Positions 10,640 through 22,364 of a stretch of 64,000 nucleotides of DNA are shown in pieces. This DNA is from Bombus terrestris (lineage: Eukaryota; Arthropoda; Insecta; Hymenoptera; Apidae): contig NW_025963549.1 in NCBI RefSeq assembly GCF_910591885.1, forward strand, positions 1,984,001 to 2,048,000. The letters run 5' to 3'. Both the position numbers and the translations under genes were made by a program. Under the pieces are notes generated by a model that did no database searches, was not told where the DNA came from, and was given only the letters and a program-made list of their open reading frames with translations. Each line of letters opens with the position of its first letter. The stretch's first letter is position 1.

Positions 10640-11500
10640 CCCACGCGGCTTGACAACCAACGGTCCATGTGCCATCCTTCGAATCCTCCATAGGCCCAAG
10701 GACCCACCATAAAGATGAAATCCTAACTGCACTGTTCGCACATATGGTCTAAGTCAATCTGTTTGTCCGAAAAGACTTTCTAACTCTAGAAGTGTTGTCG
10801 GTCGGTTTTTAGAAAGGTCCTTGGGTTTATTACGCGCTCTTAAGAATTACGGAGAAAGCGGGTAGTGGCCTAACGAAAAATGCGGACATCTACCTAACGG
10901 AAAATCTGAGTTTTCCCATAAACAATGTCGCCTAGGACCCACGTTGGTAGGAGGCTTCTTCCTCCTCTCTTCCTTCCTAACATTAGTCATAACCAATCGG
11001 CATCGCGGATCATTGCCCTCACTTTCCTAACTAACAATGTATGCATCGAATCCGCGTTCTTCGTTCAAAGGGCACAACCATACCAAGCTCCGTACTCACA
11101 TCAGAATAAACTTTAGAGTTACATCATCTCTCACGGTGACTAGAGTTCCTGCAATCCCTATAACTCTCACCGTTCCTATATCTCTCAGAGTTCCATCATC
11201 TCTCACGGTGACTAGAGCTCCTGCAATCCCTATAACTCTCACCGTTCCTATATCTCTAAGAGCCTCCTATGGCTTTCACAGTATCCAGAAGTCCGACAGC
11301 TCCTACAGCTCTCACGGACCGAGAACTCCTATAGCTCACACTCTCATCTAAGAATAATCCTTCTCTTCGTTATCTGTATCTTAAGCAACGGCGTTCTTAC
11401 TCACTGTGATTGTATAAATCGTTGGAAATACATATATTTTTTATAACTTTGTGACTCCCAGTGTTATACCACAACGACTACACCTATTATCCTAAGCGAA
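10640..11500 (-). repeat. Unit P, left-arm copy, with 72-bp tandem duplication
   Basis: Inverted match of 50230-50950. Inside it, 11115-11258 holds two copies of a 72-bp segment starting 'agagtt(a/c)catcatctctca'; the right-arm copy has only one. The surrounding 11260-11345 is rich in 'ctcctatagctc/ctcac' motifs. No coding gene recognised. Confidence 0.8.
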
Positions 11501-11599
11501 ATACGGGGATCGAACTATTCGTGGTGTCGATTATTCCAATCGTAACGGGAATTTACGACTCCCATTGACGCGTATTCAAACGACCGCGTCTCCCCGCTA

Positions 11600-13435
11600 T
11601 AGCTCGAAAATACAGTCGACATAGCGCAAACCGGATAAGTACTGTATTTGGCTGTAATTGCGGAGTATTGTGCGCATCGCATTTGCGACATGAATCCAAT
11701 AGCAGCGCTGATACGTAGGTTTGAACATTTAGGCATGAATATGCAAAACAGCAATTACGCTGAATCTGTCAGTGACCAGAGAAGACATGAGACAGAAGAG
11801 AAGATAGAATCGGAAGATGTGCCCTGTGCTCACCAGCGAATCAGGAGCATAACGCTCACCGAATTTTCGTCATATCTGCCATAGAAACGAAGATACGTTG
11901 CATTCGATATTCAAGCATGAATATGCTAAACTGCAATTATGGTGTAGTTGACAGGGACAAGAGTGAACAAAACGCTAAGCTACTGATGTGCGCTGTATAT
12001 GACATCAGATGTCAAATATAACGCGCACCGAATTGTCTGTAGGTGTGCCATAGAAACGGAGATTCGTTGATTCGAATATTTAATACTGAATATGCAAAAC
12101 TGCAAGTACGCAGGGTTCGGCTTGGTCCCGATTTTACATGCATCAAACGGGATAACGTGCACTGTGTTTGGCAGCAAATTTGGAGTATAACGAGCCTCTA
12201 ATTGTAGCCATATGTGAAGTACAATCGGAGATACGTCGGTTTGAATACTTAATCCTGAATATACGAAACTGCAACTACGCTGGATCTGGCTGGGTCCAGA
12301 TTTTACATAGCGTAAACCGTATGATGTGCACTGTACTTGGCATCAGATGTGGAATATAACGCGCATCGTATGGCCAATGTTTCTGCAAAACAAGCGGAGA
12401 TACCTTCATTCGAATATGTAAGCATTAATATCCAAAACTGCAATCACGCTGGATTTCTCCGGGTCCAGTCTTGACAGTGTGCAAACGGGCTGATGTGTGC
12501 TGTATTTGGCAGCAAATATGCAGTATTACGTACATCCTATTGTCGACGTACCTACAATGGATACGGAGGTACTTTCACTTGAAAAACTAGGCTTGAATAT
12601 GCAAAACTACAAATACGCTGGATTTGACTCGGTCCGGATATAACACGGCTTAAACCAGATGAAGCGCTCTGCGTATGGCAGTCAATGTGGCATATAGCGC
12701 GCATCGTATTGTCGACATATGTGCTATGGAATCGGAGTCACGTTGATTTGAATATTTAAGCCTGTACATACAAAATTGCATTTGGGCTGGATTTTGCAGG
12801 GACCAGAGTTTACGCAGCGCAAGCGAGTTGATGGGCAATGTAACTACAGCAAATGCGGAGTACGAGGCGTATGGAATTGTCGACATATGTGCAAAAGAAG
12901 CGGCGAAGCTTTGAATGCAATATTTAAGCATTAACAACAAAAACTACAATTACGCTGGATTTTACAGGGTCCAGAGTTGACATAGCACAGACCGGCTGAT
13001 TCGGCATCATATGTGGAGTATTCTACGCATCGAATAGGCGACATAGAAACCAAGATACGTTCATTTGAATATGTAATATTTGAATATTTCGCCTGAAAAT
13101 GCATAATTGCAAATACGCTGAGTTTGGCTGCGCCCACACGTTACATAACTCAAACCAGATAATATGCATTGTGTTTGGCAGCAAAAGTGGCGTATATCGC
13201 GCATCGAATTGTCGGCATATCTGCAATGCAAACGGCGATACGGTGATTTGAATGATTAATCATGAATATGTAAAGCAGCAATTTCGCTAGGTTTGACAGA
13301 GACCGGAGTTGACATGGTACAAACCACCAGATGTGCGGTGCACATGACACCGGATGTGTAATGCAACGGGCATCTCTTTGTCGCCATATGTGAAATAGAA
13401 ACGGAGATAAATTCATTTGAATATGTTAACACTGC
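11600..13435 (+). repeat. 168-bp satellite array, left arm
   Basis: About eleven monomers head to tail, sharing 'tgcaaaactgcaattacgct', 'ggcagcaaatgtgga', 'gagatacgtt(g/c)attt' and 'tgaatatttaagcctgaat'. Spacing of equivalent sites is near 168 bp. It is the inverted counterpart of 48300-50140. At its right edge about 215 bp present in the other copies is missing (junction near 13428). Confidence 0.92.
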
Positions 13436-13546
13436 CGTCTGAGTAAAACCATTTTATTTCAAGCTTCACGCTACAGTTCTGAATCCGGACAAGACCGTTT
13501 CAAGTTCTCGCAAGAGCAAGCAGTCAAATTAAGGTACTTACACGTG

Positions 13547-13984
13547 TTAGAGTCTAATACATTTTATTGGTCCAACATCGATGGGGCGATCTCGCATCGA
13601 AATTTTCGGAGGACCGCGTAACCTTCCAACGACGACCGCCGTACGAGCAGCGGATAAACTTATTTCGTGCCTTAGGTTGCCCTTACAACGTCCTCTACTT
13701 CTTGATTCTTGGTTGGTAGCTTTAGCGGCTGCAGGTCCGAGAAATTGCATATTAACCCGCTTTCTCGTATGTCGCATGTGACGTCTCACTTTCCGCCGTA
13801 GACACTTGTCGGATCTACATACGTTGAACCATTTGCGCGAGACAAGCGCGGCGCTCTGCAGGGACGAGGGATCCAATTTTCGAAGTATCAAGTGCGAAAC
13901 CTCCAGTGGTAGTTCGGAAATGATATCTACCTTGCTTGGCACGAACAAACCAACGACGCGTAGTAGAGATCTAAAAAACTCCAT
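13547..13984 (-). CDS. Small F-box protein, copy 1
   Basis: A 145-residue protein. Residues about 22-65 form an F-box: ISELPLEVSHLILRKLDPSS then AALVSRKWFNVCRSD, with the LP, the LD.SSL and the VSR.W positions expected of the fold. F-box proteins dock to SKP1 in SCF ubiquitin ligases. What follows is a very basic stretch (LRRKVRRHMRHTRKRV, about 68-83), possibly nuclear targeting, then about 60 residues I do not recognise, ending IRL. No substrate-binding repeats (LRR, WD40) are present, so it is shorter than most F-box proteins. The ATG at 13984 is supported by a TATA box and initiator just upstream in all copies. Private changes are Asn in RKRVNMQ and Cys-Lys in RGRCKG. Whether it is expressed is unknown. 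Confidence 0.7.
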   Translation of the reverse strand: MEFFRSLLRVVGLFVPSKVDIISELPLEVSHLILRKLDPSSLQSAALVSRKWFNVCRSDKCLRRKVRRHMRHTRKRVNMQFLGPAAAKATNQESRSRGRCKGNLRHEISLSAARTAVVVGRLRGPPKISMRDRPIDVGPIKCIRL

Positions 13985-14010
13985 GTTGCTTCTAGTGTTG
14001 CGCGAGCACG

Positions 14011-14044
14011 ACTGACGGTCTGGCTAAGAGTGGAAGCTTATATA
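14011..14044 (-). promoter_or_regulatory. F-box copy 1 core promoter (TATA + initiator)
   Basis: On the minus strand TATATAAG (14037-14044) lies about 30 bp upstream of TCAGT (14011-14015), the arthropod initiator. The ATG follows about 30 bp further on. The same pair is kept at the other three F-box copies. Confidence 0.6.
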
Positions 14045-14129
14045 TGTGCTGTTCGTCACGGTGCACTGCGAGTTCCGGTTCCGGGTGAGAGTGCTGGTCA
14101 GGCAGAATCGATGGTATGTGCATGTATTT

Positions 14130-15200
14130 TCACTTACATCGGGTTCACATTATGATTAGAGTTAGAGGCGCGAAACGAATCTTCATTTGGTTTAGACGTT
14201 GTAGTTATGCAATAGAGCAGATATTTACTAGAATAAATTTGATTGTTATATAATTTGACAAGTAGTCGAGATAATTAGGTACTCGAGAAGCTAATGACAA
14301 TGATCCTGGGTTCAGTAGCAAAGCCGCGGTCAACGGGATAACAGAATTCGTTTTCATCCTGATTCCAAGTTGTACCATACTTCCTTATCTATGTTATAGG
14401 TAGGACTGAACAAAACATAGAATGTCAAACATTCAATTTTGTCAAAACATAGAATATCCACCTAGTGTTAAGGCTCTTTGTAACTGGCTAATGTGACCTC
14501 ACGAGAGAATGATTTTCCGGCACGATGATGCTGCAGTGGAAAACAATGATGGGTGTGTCTAAGGGCACCGGAACATCGGATTCGTGGAGAAAAGACTTCG
14601 CTCGGAAAGAGATTGATAGTGACGTTACTGTTAATTGGACAATTTCCATGTTGATGGTTACAGAAGGATGCTAGTAGCCCTTGAGGGAACGTTGCTAGCG
14701 GGAAGCGTCGTCCGTGGAAAAATAGATTTCACCTATCATCCCGTAGTTGGAACGAAGACTGTTTGCCTGTTTAGGACTGTTAAGGACTTTAATTAACTAA
14801 ATCTTAAGGTTTATAATGGGTCCTCAGGCTAGCTAAACATATACTGTTGAGATGCGTTGACATCTGGCAATCATCTTATCCGACGGATTGAGTCTGCGTG
14901 TGGCGAGACACGGGACAGAAACCGTTGGAATGTTTACTGTCACGTGCCGCTACGATTATTTCATTTAAGGACAGCTATAGAATTACTCCATGCCTTTATT
15001 AGCCAAAACGTTCATCCCTTGACCGCGGCTACGTTCGGTGACTGGTTGTCGCCTCGAGGCCAAGTGCAGTATCACAAGTTTCGAACAATTACAATCGGAC
15101 TGGATGGCTACAATTGTTGAATTACAGTTATGGTAGAATCTAGATTACAATGTTACGGGATTTTCCCAAAATTCCAAACGACGGTTCCCGTGTTCTTTCA
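14130..15200 (+). repeat. Unit Q, left-arm copy
   Basis: Continues from the F-box upstream region into unit Q: 'ccgcggtcaacgggat' (about 14325), 'gttactgttaattgg', 'cacgggacagaaaccgttgg', 'cttgaccgcggctacgttcgg', ending 'tgttctttcatctccgatt' at about 15210. The R1-clade insertion site used in the right arm corresponds to about 14375 here; this arm is uninterrupted. The 87-codon open frame at 14857-15120 recurs in the right arm but has no recognisable domain. Confidence 0.75.
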
Positions 15201-15202
15201 TC

Positions 15203-16200
15203 TCCGATTTATATTTATGTCGCTGGTAGTTCTCACGCATTAGCTTATCGACGGCCTGGCTGGGAACGATCAGGGAAGCAAACTTTTCTGCCCGAGCGCC
15301 TGGAGTGATGAATTCCTGAGTCGTCTTTGTTTTGCTCGTTTCAAACATCAGGTGGTATTATTACTTCGCGATTTTCGCTGTAATGGTGTTCAGTGTTATC
15401 GTGCAATAAAAATTCACGCGTTTCGGACGGTCTACTGGTACGATTACGTTCTTGTTGCTAACTTCAATAGCAATGGTTCTTTTTGCTCTCGATATAAATT
15501 GATGCGGTCCGCCGTAGGGTGGTTGTAAGGGGTTTCCGATGGCATCGTGACGTAGAAATACGAAGGACGATGTTTCGAGTGGAACACGGAGGTTTCTTTT
15601 TCGCCGTGTCGCGTAATGGGGTGAGGCCTGATCTTTTCTATTCGTAGTTTTAGACGGCTTCCGTATTTCGACTTGGCCTGTTGCTTCGTTGGTGCACAGA
15701 ATTCTGCCGGCAATCGTATGCCGGTGCCATAAACTATTTCGGCTGTCGTCGTTTTCACGTCCGTAATAGCTGTTCGTATGTCTAATAAAACTATTGGCAA
15801 GATTTCTACACAGTTGCTCGTATCGTGGCATTTGATTGCTGCTTTTAGTTGTCGGGGCAGGCGCTCTACCATCCCGTTGGTCGCGGGGTGATAGGCTGTC
15901 GTTCGTAAATGACTAATGCCGAGGAACAGGCATAATACGTTAAATAAGTTTGATTCGAACTGACGTCCTTGATCGGTCCTTATCCTTAAAGGTACGTCGA
16001 AACGGAATATCCACGTGGAAAGGAGGGCTGAAGCAACGGTTGCCGCCTCCATGTCGGCGATGGAAACGGCTTCGGTCTAACGCGAAAAACGATCGATTTT
16101 CGCCAGGCAGTGTCGGTATCCTAGCGTCCCGTGTCTGGGGGGGGTGTTTGTCATGAGGTCTTCGACGTCCTTTAGCTGTTGATCGCTGAGGCATTTGCCT
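15203..16200 (-). pseudogene. Gypsy-2 integrase and 3' end of pol, left arm
   Basis: Read on the minus strand: VASALLSTWIFRFDVP, IRTDQGRQFESNLFN (second catalytic Asp), TTAYHPATNGMVERL (catalytic Glu present), then IVLLDIRTAI and VYGTGIRLPAEF. This is a Ty3/Gypsy integrase close to Gypsy-1 in this window. A frameshift near 15600 moves the C-terminal part (PLQPPYGGPHQFISRAKRTI) into a second frame. A further change near 16060-16090 breaks the N-terminal part (DRFSRW-like segment). The pol tail ends near 15240 beside unit Q. Upstream RT and RNase H are absent, so this is a truncated fragment. Confidence 0.85.
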
Positions 16201-16352
16201 AGCGTCACGTTCCTAATTATGCTCTAGCAGTTTATATTTCTCTAATCAAGTTGTTTGAATGAACTGTAATTTATACCTGTTAAATCAGTGTATACTTAAT
16301 TGAACCACCCCGATTGTCCTAGCAGAAATAAGGTTATCGATCTGTTCGTGGC

Positions 16353-16597
16353 TGTTAGGAACATGATACATTTACACTGTACACGTGAATATGTGTGTAA
16401 GCGTCAGAGGACGTCCAGGCCTTAGTTGGGACAAAAGACAAGAGGCAGTCGTTACAAGTATCTGGAAGAGTCGGTTGGCAACAAGCGTGCGTGCGAGTAG
16501 GATTTCGAGGTCCTTAGAGTATAAGATATATGTATAACTGTTGTGTGCTAAATAAAGGGAATTATTTGTATTTCCGAACCCCTTCTATATCCTTACA
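16353..16597 (+). mobile_element. Solo LTR, Copia-2 family, left arm
   Basis: 245 bp, TGTTAGGAAC...ATCCTTACA. Flanks are GTGGC (16348-16352) and GTTGC (16598-16602), a 5-bp target duplication with one mismatch. The mirror insertion in the right arm (39266-39510) keeps a perfect GCCAC duplication, so this is one insertion that predates the inverted duplication. An empty version of the site, without the LTR, is visible at about 11518-11545. Confidence 0.92.
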
Positions 16598-16602
16598 GTT
16601 GC

Positions 16603-17567
16603 GTCGATTATCTGATGGTAACGGGAATTTACGACTCTCGTTGACGCGAAACATAGTTGATTTTGTTTAAATGCTAGTTATAGTTTCACGTGAGTAGTGG
16701 CAGAAGGAAAGAAGGGTATACACGAATCATTTATAAACCACTTAAGATGTATAGGCGAAAATGACTTGAAATAGTATTTCTTTACTCAGATTGCCTTATT
16801 TTCATATTGCTATTATAACATAAATGTCATGGTAGAAACCCGGATGATAAATAAATGGCTTATTTCGTTAAACAAATTATTGCCTTTCTGAATTAAATTA
16901 GAGACTTTCAATAATACTCAACTACGAAATTTATGTTGATTCTTTTATAAATGGTGCATGCCTGTCAGTTAGATATTATAAGAACGAAGAGTTTACCATT
17001 AAAACTTTAAAATTTCGACAAAAGTTTTAAAGCGTAGGCGTCACTGCGTAGGTACGTAGGTAGGTAAATTGAGGTCAACCGGATGTAGAGTTAGTGCCGC
17101 ATCGGCCACGCTGGTCTTTACCTTTCTCTCATTGCGTTCGTCAGATAATTAATATAATTTACATGTTATTATAAACAGTATTATAAATTATTATAAATTT
17201 ACGTACATTATATATATTGTTGAGGTAAATAAATTCAAAATTTAGGGAACAACGAATTCAAGTATTATCCTGTTCTGTTGGGTTACTATTGGTGGCGGGG
17301 CAGTAGTCGCTTGGGGTACGTGGGCGTTGTCTCTGGACCGCTTCGGTCAATCTCACTCCGCGAGTAGTTGGTAACGGTTGTGTCGAAGTTAGTGACGAAA
17401 GTGCGCAGTGGTTTCTCAGTCTGATTCGTGTATTTTCCATGTATGTTATATCAGATTTCTTGGATATTATTTCGTCACAGTGTAAAATGTGTCTCTTTTA
17501 TACTTGCGAACTGGTTAATTCTATCGTTGTTACTGAATATTATAATATTCTTGTACGTTAGTGTATT
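16603..17567. other. Non-coding sequence shared by both arms; one small ORF
   Basis: AT-rich single-copy-like sequence repeated only in the mirror position 38296-39265. A 60-codon minus-strand frame (17258-17440) is also open in the right arm (38423-38605) with a single residue change. It has no recognisable domain, is rich in Thr, Pro, Arg and Asn, and could be a chance frame or the remnant of a gag. No gene is called with confidence. Confidence 0.5.
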
Positions 17568-17812
17568 TGTAATGGTATAGAATGTATTCGGAAATACAAA
17601 TAATTCCCTTTATTTAGCACACAACATTTATACATATATCTTATACTCTAAAGACCTCGAAATGCTACTAGCACGCACGCTTGTTGTCAACCGGCTCCTC
17701 CAGATACTTCTAACGCCTGACTCTTGTCTTTTGTCCCAACTAAGGCCTGGACGTCCTCTGACGCTTACACGCACATTTACATGTACAGTTTAAATGTATC
17801 ATATTCCTAACA
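17568..17812 (-). repeat. Copia-2 3' LTR
   Basis: Reads TGTTAGGAATATG...ACCATTACA in the minus sense. A purine-rich tract (AAGGAGGCG, plus-strand 17813-17821) lies directly before it, as expected for the polypurine tract. Diagnostic bases differ from the 5' LTR along its length. Confidence 0.92.
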
Positions 17813-17912
17813 CGCCTCCTTACATTTATACTGTACACTTAATCGTATTTACATGCTTTGACGAATTACGTAACAGAAACTTTAACACTTATTGCTTTAT
17901 CTACATTTCTCT

Positions 17913-18353
17913 TAGTTTACATTCATCCATGACCTAAACCTTTCGAATTTCTCTCTCTGTACACAGTGCCTTCGTAAAAATATCCGCAGTATTTTCGTCT
18001 GTACTTACCTTAAGTATGTTTATCTTGTTCTCCTTTAAGCACTCGTGAACATAGTGGTAATGAACTTCAATGTGTTTAGAATTTTTTTTAAAATTTCCGT
18101 GCTTTGCTATACTCATCACTCCAGAGTTATCCTCATCAATTTTTACAGGGTTATCGTCTAGATTTACATTGAAGATTTTCATAATTTCCATAATGGACAT
18201 TAATTCACTCACCGCTTCCGATAGAGCTACATACTCTGCATACGTCGAGGCTTTTGTCACACACCTTTGTTTTTTAGACTTCCAACCAATTACATTTCCA
18301 CACAATCTAATTACATATTCAGAAGTCGATTTCTTTTCTAAATGATCTCCTGC
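17913..18353 (-). pseudogene. Copia-2 RNase H
   Basis: Minus-strand frame with GWKSKKQRCVTKASTYAEYV and ALSEAVSELM, IDEDNSGVMSIAKH, KHIEVHYHYVHE and VSTDENTADIFTKAL, the copia RNase H end of pol. It is in the same frame as the RT block and separated from it only by a TAG at 18354-18356, where the family has Trp in DADWAGD, so a single TGG-to-TAG change explains the stop. Confidence 0.9.
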
Positions 18354-19760
18354 CTAATCAGCGTCCACATAACAATCTATCGTTTCACATTTTTCATTCC
18401 TTTTATAATCTAATCTTAAGTCTCTAGTCCGGTACAAATATTTCAATATTCGCAAAGCAAATTTAAAATGTGTCTCATTACAACAATCTTGAAATCTACT
18501 CAAATAATTCACACTATAACTTATATCGGGTCTGGTATTTTCACTAATATACAACAATGCGCCAATTAAATTTTTGTATCCAATATCCTCTCTATTTATC
18601 ACAGCTTTTTCAATTTTTAAGTTGGTCTCCATAGGTGCACAGTACAATTTGCTATTTTGTAACTTACATTTGTTTGCTAATGATTCAATGTATTTCTTTT
18701 GGCTTAATCTTATTTCATTTTTGAAATAATCATAGTCTATATTTATTCCAAGATATTCTTTGACTTCACCTAAATCTTTCATTTCAAATCTATTAGTTAA
18801 TAACTTCTTTACCCTTTGTATCTTCCTTTTATTTTTACTACAAATTAGCAAATCGTCTACATACATTAGCAAATAAACAACATTTTCTCCCTCTCCATGT
18901 ATATATATGCACAACTCTATGTTATTCTTCTTAAAACCTAATCTCGTCACATACTTATCAAGACACTCATACCACTCTCTTCGACTTTCTTTTAACCCAT
19001 AAAGCGCTTTCGATAGTTTACAAACTCTATTCGTTCCGTCCGCATATCCCTTTGGTTGATTTACATATACCTCCGAGGTTACTTCACCATTTAAAAAAGC
19101 AGTTTCTACATTCATTTGCTCAATAATTAATCCATTTTGACAACAATATGATAGCAATATCTTAAAGGTCTCATTACTCGCTACTGGGGAGTATATGTCA
19201 TCGGCTACGTTTCTTTGTTGGAATCCTCTTACCACTAATCTAGCCTTATACCTGTCATCTGATTTTCTCGTGTAAACCCATTTTACATCTAATACGTCTT
19301 TGCCTTTTACCCTTTCTACCAATTTCCAAGTTTTATTCTTATAAAGACATTCTATTTCCTTATTCATAGCTTGTTTCCAATCTTCACTATCTTCACAACA
19401 AATCGCCTCCTCAAATGTACAAGGGATATCTACACTACAATAATTTGCATGGATTTCACTAATGTTTTCTTTTTCTGGATATCTTACTGGAGTTCTCTTA
19501 TTTCGTGTAGATCTTCTAGGGATGTTTAAGCTTTCAAAACTGTTATCGTTTTCATCTTCCCTACTTTCTAACTCTTCCTTATTCATGTTTACCAATAAAT
19601 CATTATCCTCAATGTCATCGTTATCTTTATCGAATGAATTTTCCGCAACGCCGATACATTTTGTGTGTGTTCCTATGACCTCTACATGTCTCGCTATTGT
19701 TATTTTTCTACCTAATAAGACTCTGTAACCTACTTCACTATATCCTAACAAAATTCCCAT
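18354..19760 (-). pseudogene. Copia-2 reverse transcriptase (with integrase tail)
   Basis: The longest open part of the element (468 codons). It begins in the integrase tail (GILLGYSEVGYRVL), passes an acidic linker, then RRSTRNKRTPVRYPE. Next come the RT domain: FEEAICCEDSEDWKQAMNKE, LDVKWVYTRK, KARLVVRGFQQR, DDIYSPVASNETFKILLSYC, QMNVETAFLNGEV (motif A, where Glu stands in the position normally Asp: DV-D-AFLNG), and YLLMYVDDLLIC with an intact YVDD box. It ends at the nonsense codon before RNase H. Reverse transcription would occur in the cytoplasmic particle. The frame ahead (19780-20526) is shifted relative to this one. Confidence 0.92.
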
Positions 19761-20526
19761 ATCTGCCTTGTTATACCATTTAGAAACTCCCTTTTGTTCT
19801 TACAAAAACTTTACTTCCATATAGATGTAGATTTTCATCACTTGGTTTTCTCCCGAAGAATACTTCAAAAGGTGTCTTTCTCTCCATAGTATTTGCCAGT
19901 ATTCGATTCTTCAAGTATACCGCTGTCCAATCTATTTCCAGCCAGTACCTTTTATGTACTTTCGCTTCCGCTAACAAGCAACGCGCCATGTCCATCACTG
20001 TTCTATTATACCTTTCCGTTGTCCCGTTTAATTCATGTACGTAGGTTGGGCAGTTATTTATTCTGATACCTTTATCCCTAGCAAATTTATAAATTCGATC
20101 ATTCCAGTACTCTTTTCCATTATCACATCTCAATATTTTAAACCTCTTGCCCGTTAAATTCTCGGCTTCATTTACAAACTGTACGAAACAATCAAACACC
20201 TCATCTTTTGATCTTATACAATAACTTCTAGCTATTTTGCTATAATTATCGATAAATGAGATGAAATATTTCTCTTCATTGAATCCGGTAGTCTTAAAGG
20301 GACCGCGCACGTCCGAATGAATAATTTCCATTATCTCTCTAGCCTTGGTTCGATTATTTTTGAATGGTAAATTTTGCATTTTCCTTTCCATGCACACCCT
20401 ACATTTCAAAAATTCCTTTTCAAATTCTTTCGGTATACCAGTAACTAGCTGCTCTTTACCCAAAATATTTAAATATTTAAAATTTACATGTCCTAGCATC
20501 CTATGCCATCTTTTCTTTTTACTCAT
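19761..20526 (-). pseudogene. Copia-2 integrase
   Basis: Contains the zinc module (HRMLGHVNFKYLN ... CRVCMERKM), then the DDE core: HSDVRGPFKTTGF, the second Asp in LRCDNGKEYWND, and Glu in ELNGTTERYNRTV. KTPFEVFFGRKPS follows. A one-base shift near 19765-19780 takes it out of frame with RT, and an in-frame TAG near 20557 cuts it from the protease part. The catalytic triad itself appears intact. Confidence 0.92.
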
Positions 20527-20556
20527 ATCACTACGTTCGGCGCTGTTTGCTAAGTG

Positions 20557-21000
20557 CTACTTCCCTTTCAATATACTTTTCATTCTATATGTTCCCTTTT
20601 CTTTAACCGCTACCGCTGTAAGCTTATTGTCCTCATCTATTACTTTTGCAATATTTCCTATTGAAAGAACCGTGTTCCTATTATCTTTTAACTTGCCTAA
20701 ACTAGTCAAGTTTGCGCACATTTCTTTCGCGTAAAAAACATTATGCACATTTATTTCATTTTGCTTTCCAAATGGTTCAAAATAACTTATAACATTCGCT
20801 AATTTTGTTGCCTTTATCGATCTATTATCGCCTAAATATATATTTACCGGTTCTTTAAGGTCAATAGATTTATCGAAATAATTTACGTTGTTAATTATGT
20901 GATCTGTGCAACCGCTATCTAATGGCCACATTAATTCATAATTACTTATCTCGTTCGCTTCGCCGCTGTGTGCTGCGTGCGCCGTTGCTATCCATGTGCT
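20557..21000 (-). pseudogene. Copia-2 protease and GAG-pre-integrase start
   Basis: WPLDSGCTDHIINN carries the Asp-Ser-Gly protease site, followed by IYLGDNRSIKATK and HNVFYAKEMCANLTSLGKL, standard for copia. It is interrupted on the downstream side by the TAG at about 20557 and on the upstream side by the nested solo LTR, which separates it from gag. Compare the homologous Copia-1 region, whose active site reads DSE. Confidence 0.9.
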
Positions 21001-21022
21001 TGATCTTGAGTTACCATGCTCG

Positions 21023-21405
21023 TGTCACGTAAAATAAAAAGCAGGAGGCTCGAACGAAAAGAAAAAAATTAAGGTAACAAAAAAAACAAGAGAATTTATT
21101 TCTTGTATTCTGAATTTATACTGACTGCGATTTTGTTCTGAGCTCCAGCCGTGACTTTCCAAGACTGAAGCTCTTACAATTTGACTTTCGGTAACATCTG
21201 TTTCTTCTTTGTTTGTCATCCCTCAATATCCCCACTACCCTGTAGGCGTACGTGGCCGTTGTCACACTTCTAGGACATTCGGTGGAAGGACCGTTAGGAT
21301 ACAGATGACTCATTAGGCACTTCGGCGATATACATTGTCGCCAAGGCCGCCACATCTCTATCTCCATCATCGGTCCATCGGATTTGAAGTATGCCGGTCG
21401 TGACA
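21023..21405. mobile_element. Nested solo LTR, family B
   Basis: 383 bp beginning TGTCACGTAA and ending CGTGACA, inserted between gag and protease of Copia-2. CTCG lies on each side, a 4-bp target duplication. It is similar along its length to the solo LTR at 60350-60735, which also has a 4-bp duplication. 4-bp duplications are usual for many Gypsy-type elements, so family B is probably Gypsy-like rather than Copia-like. Its strand was not determined. Confidence 0.8.
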
Positions 21406-21409
21406 CTCG

Positions 21410-22180
21410 CTCGTGCCGGTTGTTGACTGACGATGGAAATTTCCATGTCCCCTGCTCGTATTTCCTTTGTTTCCTCCTCCTCTGCTGCGACCACGTGTTG
21501 ACCCAAGCCAAAAACTGATACTGTTTCCCGCTTCGACGCCATTTTGACACACTCTCGCAAAATGTCCTACTCTTCCACATCTGAAGCATCCTTCCTTTTT
21601 TGCAGAAAAGGCGCTGGTTTGCATTTCTCCTCGATTGGACTTATTTTTCCTCTCCGCTATTTCAATTTTATTTTTTAAATACGCTACCGTTTGATTTTCG
21701 GCTTTCAGTGCATCTACTATATCCGCTATGTAGCTGTATTCTTCGGGTAACGTATTCAGCATGTAAGTTAGTTTTTCCCTCTCACTCACTTGTGCACCCG
21801 CACATTTTAATTCGTTTATTAATTTTTCGAAATCGCTAAAGAACGATGCTGAATCACTGTAGTTCTCAAGTTTTATCTTTTCCAATCTCCTTCTGCATAC
21901 GACCTGTAGTGCCGTCGACACTTTCAAGTACATTTCATCAAACTTTTTTACTATCTCATACGCCGTTTTTTCTTCTCTAATATATTCCAATGGTCTGTTT
22001 GTGATGGCACTATAAATTATATTTATTGCCTTCGGATCCTTTTTGTCTCAGTCTTCACTGTCTGTTTCTGTCTTTACCCTAGTTGTGACAACCTCGCATT
22101 CTCTATACTTGAGAAACATCGTTATTCTTTGCTTCCACATACCGTAAATATCCATCGAAAATAGGTATCATGATTTCCAA
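21410..22180 (-). pseudogene. Copia-2 gag
   Basis: Minus-strand gag with the UBN2-type core (FDEMYLKVSTALQVVCRRRL, FFSDFEKLINELKCAG, SEREKLTYMLNTLPEE) and a zinc knuckle CFRCGRVGHFARVC (C-x2-C-x4-H-x4-C) encoded at 21547-21588, followed by an Arg/Gly-rich tail. The open frame starts only at 21990. Upstream, an in-frame TGA near 22050, at a Trp position of the family pattern, blocks the N-terminal part. The tail runs into the nested solo LTR. Confidence 0.88.
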
Positions 22181-22352
22181 TCTCTCCATTTTAAATGATT
22201 CCTTATCTCTTACTCAAGCGTTCCTACGTGCTCGAAGTGTATTTTTCCTCTTTGTAACCTTTGAACGTTTCTTTCCTTACTGCAGAGTCACTCGACCTAA
22301 CTCGCAATATTGAAAACCATGCACTAAAATAACTGGCAAAACTATGAACCAC

Positions 22353-22364
22353 GCTCCGCTACCA
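22353..22364 (-). other. Copia-2 primer-binding site
   Basis: TGGTAGCGGAGC in the minus sense, immediately inside the 5' LTR. The TGG start pairs with the CCA end of a tRNA. The matching tRNA was not identified. Confidence 0.65.

Noticed and set aside
11115..11345. CRISPR-like direct repeats
   Set aside because: A single 72-bp tandem duplication with no spacer pattern, in eukaryotic repeat DNA.
13547..13984. EMI1/Rca1-type APC/C inhibitor, because of the F-box and the C-terminal Arg-Leu
   Set aside because: No zinc-binding Cys cluster and too short; two terminal residues are not enough.
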